A stretch of 64,000 nucleotides of DNA, taken from Buxus sempervirens (Eukaryota > Streptophyta > Magnoliopsida > Buxales > Buxaceae). The stretch is taken from contig OX387194.1 of the NCBI GenBank assembly GCA_947561395.2, positions 10,836,048-10,900,047 of the forward strand, in the 5' to 3' direction. Both the position numbers and the translations under genes were made by a program. Within the stretch, counting starts at the first letter, position 1; each line of letters opens with the position of its first letter. Below, piece after piece: positions 33,885 to 46,137 of the stretch. The notes under the pieces are model-generated. The model was not told the DNA's origin and made no database searches. It saw only the letters and a program-made list of their open reading frames with translations.

Positions 33885-36800
33885 ATGAGTACCATGAAAT
33901 TTTGCCGTGAATGGTAAGTCATCATCATCTATCGTTATTCGTTCATCGACGAATGCCATCTCCAGAATCATCCATGTCACCCATTCATACATGGCATATA
34001 TCTAATTTGTGACCGTATGGTTCCAAACAGCAACAACATTCTATATCCAAAGGAAGATAAGGAGCAGAAGATCCTCCTCTACGCTTGTCGCAACTGCGAT
34101 CATCAGGTCTGTTTTGTTCTTTGCTGATTTCAATTTCACGAACTAATGCTGTTGAACGAGAACCCTAACAAGAAGTTATGATTTTATTTTCTTTGATAAG
34201 GTTCTATCCGTCCTATTTTGTGGTCTTGGAGAAAAAATATGTTATAAAACCCTAAGTTACTTTATCTAATTATCTTTCCTTCTTATTTGACTCTTTTTTT
34301 TTTTTTTGTTATTTTCTTTGATATTGTTTTGAGAAACTACTTTCGTTCATTTGCATTTCTTCTTGTTGAGCGACAGATAGATAAATATTTCTTCATAATC
34401 TGTCAGTTGTAGGTTGGGAAGAGTTAAAGATTCTTTTGGAATTTGGTAATCAACGATTATTTCAGGGGTATATACGCTTCACATTTACTAGTAACACTAT
34501 TGTGTGGGTTTCTGAGTGCCCTTTAATCCATAACGGTGCTTTGAAACCTGGATTGGTTGGCCGACTCAGTAGAGTGTCGATCCAAGTGAAATATAACTCT
34601 GCCTGGGACACCAGAATTTTTTATCTTAAATTTTTTAATTCACAGGACAAATCAAGTATCATGCTTTTGAATCTAGACTTCGAGGGAAAATTTGAACCTT
34701 TGGAATGAGGATATTTTGGGGCATTCCATGTGAAATCTGTATAAAAAACTTTGATCTGAGGTAATCAGGGAAAAGGTGGAAACAAAGTTAGGTGCTCTTA
34801 TTATTTTGATGATCGAACTGGAATTGTCTATTCTTGATCTCATTCAAATGAAGTTTGTTATTCAGGAAAACCAAAAAAGAAAAAAATTCTGTGACCTGTT
34901 GAAAGGGAAAATTTATGGAAAAATCACTTAATTATAGAATAACTTGAAACCATGTGAGGCACTATATTTTAACACTACGGGTAATGTTGTCAATGTTACA
35001 AATAAACTGATTAATTTCCAGATAAACTTGCTGATTTTTTTTGAGAATTTGGGGCTCATTGCAAATCAAGACTGCTTTATGAAAACCCAAGCTTTTGGAT
35101 GAGTCCTTTATAAACCTCAACAATTTGTATTACTTTGATTTTTTTTTGAGTGTCTAACTGAGTTTTGAAACAGCGCTCTATTATCCTGGTGTAATTATGT
35201 CGAATTTGAAGTTGGCGGTGTTAAGTTCGTCAATTTTCCTACAAGAATAATGTTCCCACAAGTCTGCACTAGCTTTATTAAGACAAATGCTAGATAATTG
35301 TCCGTACCACATAAATGCTAACTTGATGTTTATTGTTGTGATTGGCTCTTTAAAATTGGTCTCACTTTGGGGTCCTGCCCATGCCCAATTATCGGGAGAA
35401 TGAAGAGTTGGGTGCTGAGTATGGCTAGTAGGGGTGGCAAAAACCTGACCTTATCCACCAACCTGTGTGGTACTTTAGCAGGTTGGGTTGGCCCTATGAC
35501 AACCCTACAATACCAACTTGACCCATTGCCAACTCTAATGGCTAGCACCAGGTGGTGATAATTGTTTGTCATTATTCATTGCTTGTTATCTGCATATGCT
35601 TTATTTGTAAGATATGGATGCCATCAATTTACATACAGTTCTATTTCTCCTGCTTGTATTCTACAACCTATTGATTATGCGGTTCAAATTTGATTATTTC
35701 ATAAATTTTACTAAGTCTGAAATCTAAACGATATCCTCAGTGTAGTATATTTCTATATGCAGTTGCCACTTTTAAGACAGGCTTTGCTCCGTTCTTGTTG
35801 TGTTGCACCAATGACCTGGTATCAAGGTTTACCATTTTGGTTGGCACGAAACAAAATATTGATGTTTGCTGGAAAAATCAAAAAACAAAGAAATTGAATT
35901 TTTTTTTTCCGGATTTTGGGGAAATCTCACTAGATTGAGCAGAATTTCACCTATTTAAGTGGGTTTTTTTTTAAATTGTGTTTCCCCTGGTATTGCTCGG
36001 CATGCTGCCACTGAATTGGAAAACACTGTCTCATAAGATACTTCATCCCAAAAGTCCACACTTCTTGATAAGACTTCACACCATATATGCGTATTCATTA
36101 TAACTTCTGTTGATATTACACATATAGCAAAATATTTGCATGCAAAAGACAAGTTAACTAGCATAAAATGACAACTTTGATTCCTTAGAAAAGATGTTAA
36201 TCCCTTATTTGATGAATGCCAGACTGTTTTCAATGTCTTGCTATGTCTGACCTTTTAATGCCCCATCTTTAACAACCTTGCTAGTTTTTTATGGTCTAAA
36301 GTGAAACTATTGAACTCCAAGGAACTAGATATTGCCTCTCTAATTTGATCTGGTTAATAATGTCCGCTTATATTTCAATGTCGACGGGGGTGGGAGAGAG
36401 AATATATATATATATATATTATCTGTTGCGTGCTTCTACCTTTCTCAATGACACATTCTGTTCAGAAAATTGCTTCTTGTTTAGAAACACTTTTTGAAAG
36501 TTTATCCCCACAGTTTCTGCAGAGGGAAAATTTTCTGATAAACACTTATGGCTTTGAATTTTTGCAGGAGGTTGCTGATAATAATTGCGTATATAGAAAT
36601 GAAATACATCATTCTGTTGGTGAGCGCACTCAGGTCTTGCAGGATGTAGCAGCAGATCCAACTCTTCCTCGTACTAAATCTGTTCGATGTGCTCAATGCA
36701 ATCATGGGGAGGCTGTTTTCTTCCAGGTTAATCTGATCTTGTTCTTTCCTATTTCCATTGGTACAAGAAAATGATATATAATTTAAGCATATGATTGTGA

Positions 36801-39800
36801 ATTGCATGGTGCTTCCAGCATACTTGGTCGTTTATATTCACATATTATATCTTCAGAAATAAGATATTTTATAAGAAAATCGAAGAGAATCAAAGTGTCA
36901 AGTGAAGACCAATAGTGGGCATGGTCTTGTGTTTTCCTTTTTGAGTATAAATTTGAATTATTGGACATGAAACATTGGATGTTTTGACGTTATTGAACCT
37001 TTACAACTTCCGGAGGACACACAAGCCTGAATCTCCACGTTCAATACCCATAATGTGGTTGTGACACCTCATCTATGTGTAAATGTAGTCACAGTGAAAG
37101 AGTCATACCCAATCCTTAGCTTTCCCAACATTCATAGCATGGTATCAGTGTATGGCATGATACACCTCACACTAGAGCAGTCATTCAGGTTTTAGTACTT
37201 GGCTGTTTGGCTGCAGAACTCCACTAATCTTGTTTTTATTACCATATATTTTTTGCCTGCTCCCAAGTCTTACGCAATCCTTAGAGTTCCTAACATCCAT
37301 AGCATGGTTGTGGTGTATGGTTTGGAAATCTTCAACTTAGAGCATTCAATGAGTTTTTGGTTCTATGTTGTTTGGCTGGAGAACTCTGCTAATATTGTTT
37401 TTATTACCGTATATATTTTTGCACTGCTGGTCCTAAGTGTAGGAAAAGGAGGGTTGCCAGTTAAAAACTTTCATAAATCTCTTGCTACATCACCCTACAG
37501 ATGGAATTCAGGTGAGTTGAACGGGTTATAGTCCCCCTTCCTATCGGGGATGGTTTTTTAAGCCAAAAATGGGGTAAGCATTGGTATCGGTTTTGCTCAA
37601 CCCGATCCTAACCTTGTGTGTCTGTTCAAATAGATGTCAATAACGTATGTTTTTTATATCATTTATTTGGTAATTAAGCATGTGAAGAATGATAATTATT
37701 TTACTAAAAGATTATATTTTATTTACAATATATCTTAGTGTTGGAATGCCCTAACCGTGCTGTAATTTTTGCTTTGTTGCTTACTCTGCCCTCTTTTAAT
37801 TGAATGGAGCTGCAATGTGTTCTTGCACATAAAGCAAATCGTTGAATTAATAGTTATTTATAATAACTATGTAATAAAGAATAATTTGTTTATAATAACT
37901 TGATACCTTGCTGCTTTCTAATATAAGTTGTCAAAATAAAAAACTTGAAAATGTGAAATTAGTATGGCTAGACAGTTGTTTAGACTATTCTGGATAAGTG
38001 AGCACCTCCTATGCCCTAAAGAAAAGACCCAGTTGACTAGGCGAGCACCTGGGTGTTTAAATGGATGCCTTTAACAGTGTTGAAGGAAGATGAAAAATAG
38101 TATATTCCAATATTATTAAAAGAAAAAGACACGAAGAGCTTTAGAACAGGCGAATGTGTATGCATTGGAGAGATAAGATAACACTACTGTATTTTTATTA
38201 TTTGGGATGCAAACCGAATGGTGCTACATCCAATGTAAAAACTGGAGAACCCTTCATATCAAATGATATTGTCATTGAGGTGCGAACATGCATAGGAGGG
38301 ATAGTTGAATTTTGCTTGATCAAATATTTGGTAGAATTTGGAAGTCAAAAATAAAAAAATAAAAATCAAATTCTTAAAGGAGAAGCATTGTAATATTGAT
38401 GTCTAAGTACAAAGGAGACATCCAAAATTATTCCAATTATCATGCAATTAAGATTATTAGACATGCCGTGGAATTATGGAAAATTGATGGGGCAAAGGCT
38501 CAGAAAATAACTTGTGTTGGAAACTTAGTTTGCTTTTTGCTAGGGTTTTAAATAATTATTGGAGTAGTTTAGAGTGGGGCTGGAAATGGGTCGGATATAT
38601 ATCCAAATCCGATCCGAAATTACCGAATTCGGATATAGGATTTAGATCCACGGTTCGGATACGGATCTCGAATTTCAAATCCGAAAAAATTCGGATTCAG
38701 ATTCGGATATACATTTATCCGATCCGAAAAAGATCCGAACCAAAAGCATACTTATAGTATATATAAACTTAGCCCAAACCATGGTTCAACCATAAGTTAA
38801 AAGGGTTAAACCATCATTCGATCATTAGACACTTGGATTTGTGTTAAAATTTATAGTTAAATTTACTTTAATTGTTAAAATTGCTTTTTCAAGTTTCAGG
38901 TTCAAACAGGCTCGAATTCGGATTTTGGTTTCAAATTTGGATTTAGGATCGGATATCGGATCGAATTCGGATTTCGGATATTCATTGAATTTCGAATTCG
39001 GATTTAAGTATTAAAGATCCGTCGGATATCGGTAAATTTTTTTCGGATCGGATTCGGATCTTAGCAGATCCGTACCGTATTCGACCGATTGCCACCCCTA
39101 GTTTAGAGGGACATAGGAAAGACCTTCCCTGATTTTATTGATAAATAAGAGGCATAGAATTGAATGGCTGCAGATTCAATGTGGTGAGCTTCTTGATTAG
39201 GAAAGTAATACCAAATGAATAAATTAATATCATTAAGGAAATGTCTGGGAGTCTGCTTTTTAGCTTGCAAACAGTTGTTAGTAAGACAGGTTCCAATAAT
39301 TATAGGTTTGCATCAAAGGTGAGTTATGAGTTCAAATGTTCTCATTTTGATTATAAATCAACTGAAAGTTGACATCGAAGAGTAGATTCCTTGTTTTATA
39401 TTATTTTGGTGATGATATGGTTTTGATGCGCCAAATTTAGGAAGATGGAAATGCAAAACTAAAATTATGGAGGAATACCTTGGAAGTTGGAACCAAAAGG
39501 TTTGGAAATAAGTTAAGTTTTAGAATAAGGAATGGCAGCTAATGTCATTATATTGGATCAGTTATACATAAAGAGAGGAATGTTGGTGTGGTTTTTGTTC
39601 ATTGGATTTAAGTTGACCTACTTAAGTAGAGAGATGCTTCTATAATATTTTATGGCTTAAATATTTTACTCAAGTTGAAAGCTTAATTTTTACAAGACAA
39701 CATTTTGCCTACAATGATATATAGGCATGGTGTTGGGCAAAAAAGAAGCAACATAATCATTTGATGATTGTTATTGACATAAGGATGCTAAGTTGGATGT

Positions 39801-42278
39801 ATGAACAGACTAGGAAAAAGCTGACAAATGAACATTTTCTCGTATCTGAGAGAAGCCGCAATAGGAAATTTAAGTTAAAAGATCTATGGAAGTGCTTGTG
39901 AGAAGGGGCAACGGGTTGAGAGCTAAAAGATCTAAAAGGGAAAAGAAAACCAAAGCTGACTTGGATGAAGCTGGTCTGAAATGGTTTCAGTATGCAGCAA
40001 GATTGAAGGCATGATCTGATATTTGTTACATAAGGATGATGGGACAGAATCTGTTTTGCCGATCCTGACTAGCTGAAATAAGGCATTCTGTTATTGTTGG
40101 TTGATTGGAAAGGGGATTAATACATTAAGAAAGAAGGTGTGCCTGGTTTCATATTCAGTTTAAAAGCAGTTTCTGACAATTTTGATTTTGTGCATTTAGA
40201 GAACATCTATCATTTGCTGAATAGTAAATTATACATTAATAATTCCATGGACCCAAAAAAGGGAGAGGAAAGTAGAGAGGGAACATTTTTATTCAAAAGA
40301 GGGAAAGGAAATTTTTTGGTGAGAAAAATTGTCAAAAATGGACATCAGTAAAGAGGTTAAGAAAGAGACAAAAGGTAAAGATTGATTGGAAGTGAGTGAG
40401 TTTTCTAGGTAGGCTAGTAAGATAATAAGATGGCTGTCACACTCGTCATTTAAAAGAGGGATCGGGATCCAAACGAAAGCACCATGTGTCATGCTCTAGG
40501 TCCTTTTGTCTCTCCCCTCCCTGATTGAAAGTAAGTTTTACTTTCCAGGTACGCTATGTAGATAATAAAGGTGGCTGTCACACTCTTCATTTAAAAGAGG
40601 GATAGTTTATCTTCTTTGTAGACTACAGGCTCCAAATTACAAATACCATGTGTCATGCTCTAGGTCTTGCTGTCTCTCCTCCTCCCTCCCTCCCCCCTCC
40701 CTTACCTAAGTAGCTATTTTAGTAGGGTAATTTAGATTTTGTGTCTTGAATTCTCTTTTATATGCCCATGGCCCTGGCAATCCCAAGTCACAATGCATGC
40801 CTACCAGGCTGTTGAAGTGGAAAAGACCAAAGGTAAACAAGCTGGGTCCTCCCTTTGGGACAGTGCCCTTAAAGCAAAAGTGTATTGGTCTTTTGTCCCG
40901 TAAAACTTGCTTACTTGCTTATTTCATATGGAAATTTTATATTATTATTTTATTTATTTATTTTTTGTGTTGGTTTAAGAATCAGCCTCATTGTTCTCTA
41001 CATGGACATCAGTAAAGAGGTTAAGAAAGAGACAGAAGGTAAAGATTGATTGATTGATTTCTATTTTAAGGCCTCGTTTGGCATTCATTCTCTACATGGA
41101 ACTCATTCCCCGTAGGGGTTCGCACGAGTTGGGAGGAGCTGGGTTTGAATGTTTGGTAACCCATTTTTCATTCTTGTAGAGGTTATAAATATTACAAGTT
41201 TTTCTAGCTTAAAATAATGTTCCATAAATGACAAGTATTTTAGATAAGTTTCAATTATATCCTCCAGGGTTTTTAAATACTACAAATTTGCCACCACACT
41301 TTTGCAAAATGTAGTTTACAGAATCCAAAAATGCGTCATGGGGTGATCCCTCTATTCAGTGCATTTTTAAAAACTCATTTGCGGAAAACTTATTCCCAAG
41401 TTGCAAGCAAACACCTGTTTTGCTACAAGAACTCATTCTAAGTGCTGGAAATCATTCCAAGGCCTTGCAATATTTTGAGCTGAGATTGCGCTCTTCCTGC
41501 CCAACCCTATAGGTTCTGGCTTGGTTACGATTTATATATTCCTTATTTAATTCAGACAAGTTGGTGGCTTCTAAATAAAAATAAAATCCTCTCATATCCA
41601 ATATAACTTGCTATTTTATTAATAAATCTTCTTATCCAATTAGAATTTTTGTTGCAATTATCTATAGAAAAAAAAAGGTGGAATGTTAAAAACCAGTCCT
41701 AGAGATGTTTATTATGGTCTTAGACTAGTTTAGGAGATTGTTTCTTTTTCATTATGATGTTTTGCTTTCAACTTTGAAGATTCGGAGCTTTTGTTGTAAA
41801 CAAACTTGGTTAAATGATGCTGCAATAGGGGGAAGGATGGTTATTACTTTCTGGTTTTAAATATAAGCATCATTGCCATGTAGTTAATGGACTTTTTAAG
41901 TGATTACTTGATGATGCTTTAAGAATTCTTGTGCATTGCTAGTGCCCTTTTTTTTGTTTGTCAAAAGGAGAACTCTTATTAACTTAATAAGAGTTTGTTG
42001 AACATATAATTGCCAGTGTCAATTCTATTTAGAAGTAGTAGGACTGGCCTGAACCTATTAGATAGTCATAGGTTGTGAACATGCCTTATGATACTGTGAG
42101 GCGATTACTAAACCATTTTTATCAGCATTCAGAATGCTTGAATATGATGGTGAAGATTTTGTTATTCAATGGAGCTAATGATGCAAGTTTTATGCAGGCT
42201 ACGGCTAGAGGTGAGGAGGGGATGACATTGTTCTTTGTTTGCTGCAATCCTAGTTGTGGCCATCGTTGGAGAGATTGA
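33885..42278 (+). CDS. NRPB9: RNA polymerase II subunit 9 (RPB9), four exons
   Basis: Spliced CDS: 33885-33913, 34031-34106, 36568-36726 and 42198-42278, all with GT-AG introns and matching phases, giving 114 residues, the normal plant RPB9 length. The N-terminal zinc ribbon uses C7, C10, C29 and C32 (KFCRECNN, YACRNC). The C-terminal TFIIS-like ribbon uses C76, C79, C103 and C108 ([17 protein letters not shown]), with the [10 protein letters not shown] stretch before it. RPB9 is a small subunit at the Pol II jaw that affects start-site choice, elongation fidelity and transcript cleavage, in the nucleus. All metal ligands are present and the frame is intact. Introns 2 (2.5 kb) and 3 (5.5 kb) are enlarged by repeats. 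Confidence 0.96.
35421..35545. mobile_element. 109-bp hAT MITE in NRPB9 intron 2
   Basis: ATGGCTAG at 35421-35428 and 35538-35545 flanks 35429-35537. The ends are TAGGGGTGGCAAAAACC and the complement of TAGAGTTGGCAATGGG, typical hAT termini. Confidence 0.9.
36401..36419. repeat. (TA)n microsatellite in NRPB9 intron 2
   Basis: Uninterrupted AT dinucleotide run about 150 bp upstream of exon 3. Confidence 0.95.
37109..37440. repeat. 164-bp tandem duplication in NRPB9 intron 3
   Basis: CAATCCTTAG...CATAGCATGG recurs at about 37109 and 37273, each followed by the GTTTGGCTG, ACTC and TTTTTATTACC landmarks. Diverged by roughly a fifth, so old. Confidence 0.75.
38567..39108. mobile_element. 526-bp hAT element in NRPB9 intron 3
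   Basis: GTTTAGAG at 38567-38574 and 39101-39108 flanks 38575-39100. The ends are TGGGGCTGGAAATGGGTCGG and the complement of TAGGGGTGGCAATCGGTCG. The interior is packed with CGGATC/GATCCG/GAATTCGG motifs in both orientations, as expected for hAT subterminal binding arrays. No coding capacity. Confidence 0.92.
40338..41053. repeat. Nested direct repeats in NRPB9 intron 3
   Basis: A 52-bp block (ATGGACATCAGTAAAGAGG...) at 40338-40389 recurs with one change at 41002-41053. Between them a roughly 150-bp unit (GGCTGTCACACTC, then CATGTGTCATGCTCTAGG) occurs twice, at about 40396-40525 and 40537-40680. The cause is not clear; repeated slippage or unequal crossing over would fit. Confidence 0.75.
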
Positions 42279-43290
42279 TTTCAATGCATGAATAGTCCTG
42301 AGTGAAGCTTGTGAGGTAGCTTTCCCTTTCTCTTACAAGTGAGAGGTGGAATCTTACAAGTGAATCCAGTTGGGAACAATGTGAAAGTTTTAACAGTACA
42401 AGTCTTTTTTATCAGACTTCTGAGTCTTGAGTTTGAAGTTTAGGTTTTTGAAGGGGAAGGAACAACCCACCACCACCCCCGCCCACCCTTCCGCGATCTG
42501 GATTAGTTTTTGGCTTCAAACTGACTCCTTACCTTAACCTTTCCATGGCTTCTGCAACTGCAAGTGGCACAACAGCTTGGACAATTCTTCCATTCGACGG
42601 AAACAAAATGTGGTGATCCCTTGAATTGAAAGATAACAAGAGGGAGAGATCATAAGAAAACCCAAATGCGTTTTCTGAAACCGGATTCTTGGTGCTGCCT
42701 TAATTCGGGCGGTATACCATATCATTCCATCTCATTACCGCCCAAGTCCGTTTGAGTTGCCCGGTCTCTATAATTTTTTGGTACAGGAGATCAATATTGA
42801 ACGGGACGAGTTTTAAAACCATAACTTACAGCATATAATACGTGAAAATTTAAAGAGAAATCTAGCCAACATTCACGTTTCCCAACACATAATATGTCAA
42901 TTTTGACAAAAAACAGTTTGTCCCCATCTAACATTTGGAAAATGATAGAACCATGCCTCCATGTTTGAACAAATATGCATTTAGCTCTCCTTTCATCAAA
43001 ACTAGCAAGAGGTGCACATGCAATATTTCACGTAGAGGTAGAGGCAGAGAACAGTTTTGGAATTGTCCAGATTTTAAATGAATAAATACAATTTTGACTA
43101 TTTTAATGCTATATTAATGATGCCTTTACAACAAGGGTAAGGGCTTTTTAGAGAACGGTTTTGGAGCCCTTAAGATTTTAAATGAATAGGCAAGAGTTTT
43201 GACTATTTTAATCCTATATATATTGTCTTTACAATAAAGGGTAAGGGCTTTTTGGGAAAGTCATGTAAAGTTGTTAGTACAAGTGGTCTA
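42279..43290. other. Intergenic stretch after NRPB9
   Basis: Contains the NRPB9 3' flank. No gene or element recognised. Confidence 0.45.
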
Positions 43291-43296
43291 TTTTTG

Positions 43297-43372
43297 TTAT
43301 ATATGGTATAGATAAATTTAGCCAAGTAATATGGCCTTATATATGGTATAGATAAATTTAGCCAAATAATAT
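43297..43372. repeat. Approximately 38-bp tandem duplication
   Basis: TATATATGGTATAGATAAAT plus TTAGCCAA(G/A)TAATAT occurs twice in succession. Confidence 0.85.
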
Positions 43373-43585
43373 TGAGTCAATAAGTAAAATGATTTAAATA
43401 ATCAGTATGAATTTGATTCATTTCACTATTTTAAGGTTTGGGGAGAGTGCACAATATTGTAAATATGGAGGGAGGATCTTGCTTTTTCTAAAGTTAAGAA
43501 CCTACTGCTTTTGTAAAAGATGTGAGGGGGTGAACGGTAAATTTCCCAAATTTAAAATAGAGTTGTTACTTTCAAGCGTCATCCA

Positions 43586-43787
43586 AGTAATATGTTCAAC
43601 CATAGATGCCGTGAGGGGAACTAGGTAGCCGATATGCTAGCCAATTTTGCTATAGATAGCTTCCCCTGTACTTGGCTTCGTTCCCCCCTTGTTTTTATTT
43701 CTCTGTTATTACGAGCTGATGCTCAGAACATTTCTTTTCCTCGTTTATAATATATTTTCGTTTTTCCCACCAAAAAAAAAAAAAATC
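43586..43787 (+). mobile_element. 5'-truncated LINE tail inside a duplicated segment
   Basis: The stretch 43620-43700 reads as a LINE RNase H end (an ADMLANFAIDSF-like sequence) and ends with an A-run at 43772-43785. It is flanked by a roughly 60-100-bp segment present on both sides (CCCAAATTTAAAAT, then TTTCAAGCGTCATCCAA) at about 43546 and 43848. Confidence 0.6.
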
Positions 43788-43951
43788 CAAAGGAGGTTGG
43801 AAAAGTCTGAATGGGGCTGCCGAACCAGAACATTTTTTAACATTCCCAAATTTAAAATCGAGTCGTTGCTTTCAAGCGTCATCCAAAGGAGGTCGGAAAG
43901 TCTGACTGGGGCTGCAGAATCAGAACATTTTTTAATAGTTTCGATTGTCTA

Positions 43952-44137
43952 CGGTTGAGTCTGTAAATTAGCTCAACCATAAGTTGTTGCTTGCTAAGTA
44001 GGCAAACAACACTCCCTCTCCTTTTTCTCTCCTGCGTGGGAAAACAAAAAAGTGATGTTCACTTTTTCAGGGAATGTTGCTTGCCTACTTGGCAAGTAAC
44101 AATTGGTTATGGTTGAGCCAATTTACGGGTTCAACTG
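43952..44137. mobile_element. Foldback MITE (186 bp)
   Basis: Inverted ends of about 60 bp (GTTGAGTCTGTAAATTAGCT and the complement of GTTGAACCCGTAAATTGGCT, extending to TAGGCAAGCAACA). Flanking TA on both sides suggests a TA target duplication, as in Tc1/mariner-type MITEs. Confidence 0.7.
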
Positions 44138-44740
44138 TACATGATCAGAATCCATTTTTCAAAAGACAAAATTGATTACGAATTTAAATCAGATTCGCAC
44201 TGACTGTACATTTGTACGAGGAAGGAAACATTTTTAAAATAATATTATTTGGAAAATATACATTAAGCGTTGGACACATTTGAATGGTGGACCTGCCTTT
44301 ATATTACTTAGTCTAAAGCTGGGGCTTTATATTTTTATTTGTTTTATATTTATTATTATTGTTGGAGGGTGGGATAGGGCATTGGGGCAAGAGAAGGCGT
44401 TATTGATTTACTTTAGCGAAAAAAAATTAAAAGTTCGAAAGACCAAGTAAAAAGTTGGTACTTGGTAATTTGGAAGTTATTTATATTAATGGAAAAAACC
44501 TATTTATATTAATGGAAAAAACCTGTATTAAGTTATTATTGTATTTTTAAAATCCTAATGTCCTGCAATAATATATTTCTTTATAACATAAGTTGTGTGT
44601 TTAATTTAATGACCATGATAACAAGCATGATTGATTTTTGGGCATTTAACAAAAACAAAGAGAGATTGAATTATGCCTAAAGTTTTTGACATTTGAGGGA
44701 ACAACTACAAAATGTATAACTTCGTTTTCTTTTGAAAATA

Positions 44741-44922
44741 CTAGGGGGCTGTACGCGCGTGGAAAACGTAGGCCCACTAAGATAAATAGTTCAAGGTAGT
44801 TACAACATGTTTAAAATAGTGGGGGAATGTTTTGTTTGGGGAGGGCAATGTTTGGAAAAAGAAAAGGGGGGCCAGAATCTGGAGGAAATATTCCCCCATC
44901 TTCTCTTTATTAATAGTATAGA
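44741..44922 (-). mobile_element. Probable short non-autonomous Helitron
   Basis: On the minus strand it begins TCTATACTATTAATAAAGAG, as many plant Helitrons do, and ends GCGCGTACAGCCCCCTAG followed by T, with A just before the start. This fits insertion between A and T and a CTRR terminus. The 3' hairpin is weak. Confidence 0.45.
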
Positions 44923-45544
44923 TATAAAGGGTGGGGTTTTGTTTGGATTTTATTTTCAAAGGCCAAAAAAAAAATGCTTTTGAATATCATTTGGTTGGTA
45001 ACCAGAATTTCCTTACTCATGGAGAATTAACAAATGCTTACATCTGGTAAAAGCTAAACAAAAATTTCTTTTCTAAAAAATGGTATGGAAAATATCTTTT
45101 TTGCTTTTTTGTTTCCTTGCTTATGATAGCAACTTTTTTAAAATTAAATCAAAATAGAGCATGACTCTTTTTTAGAAATGTAAAACCTAATTTTGTTAAA
45201 AAAAAAAAAATGGAAAGACTTGTCAATATAACAGCATGTTTTAATAGGGCATTGCAAGAATCTAGTATAGATCAATTTAGTATAGCTGCAAAATTATAAA
45301 ACACAATAATAATTTACTGTTTTAACTCCTAGGTATTTCCATAGGAATCTTTGGAAAAGCATTAATGCTTGTCCTTCCCTAGAAGAAAAGATGAGCTGAC
45401 GGAGAATCCTTTGTGACTTTATTAGCATATTGTCTCTCTAAAAAGAGAAAGGAACTAAATGGATCACTTTCCTTTTAGAACAGAATAATAGAAGGTTGGA
45501 ATAACTTGCATGATAAGAAAATCTCGTCGGACCAGCCCCTTAAG
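44923..45544. other. AT-rich intergenic stretch
   Basis: Nothing recognised. Confidence 0.4.
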
Positions 45545-45549
45545 CAAGG

Positions 45550-45880
45550 ATGGCAATGAGGCGAGTTAAATGGGTATACTGCTGCCCTAAATGGTTAGGG
45601 TTTGGTATAATATGGATCGGGTTAAGGGTTGGGATAGGGTTTAGCTCAGCCCATCCTGAACTCAATTCCATCTGACATTATTTCATTGAAATATTACTTT
45701 TAATATATAAAATACATATTTTTATTTATATATAGTTTATTGATTTATATATTTAATTTTAAAACATTATATTTTTTTAAAATTTTTGTAGGCTAGTCGG
45801 GTTAACCCCAACATGTCTTGTAACCAACCCGATAAGGGGTGGTTCGGGTTTGCCGAAAACCCGTCCCGTTGCCACCTCTA
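45550..45880. mobile_element. hAT-like element upstream of DCL4
   Basis: Ends GGATGGCAATGAGGCG and the complement of TAGAGGTGGCAACGGGAC. No clear 8-bp duplication. It ends about 260 bp before the DCL4 start codon, so it may lie in or next to the promoter. Confidence 0.55.
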
Positions 45881-46137
45881 CATGACTTTTAAGTCATCGA
45901 GCCTTCGGCTTTTTGTTTGTTGTGGGGCCATTTCGAAGGAAAGGCTGTCGCAGAACATACGACTTGACGATGACTTCAGGCTCGAAGGCATCGGCCTACC
46001 TCACTCAAATGCACGGACAGTTTATATATTCCTCCATTTGCGTAAGTTCCCTTTCTCGGGTCTTACGCGAGGAGCAGATTCTGAGCAGAGACCTTCAGAG
46101 AACAAAGCTGACCCTGTCTGCCGTCCGTGACCGTATC

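Noticed and set aside
33531..33992. Open frames around the NRPB9 promoter
   Set aside because: They overlap the promoter and exon 1 in other frames and have no domain.
45913..46137. N-terminal extension of DCL4 from an upstream in-frame ATG
   Set aside because: No similarity to DCL4 N-termini and leader-like composition; ATG 46138 preferred, though not proven.
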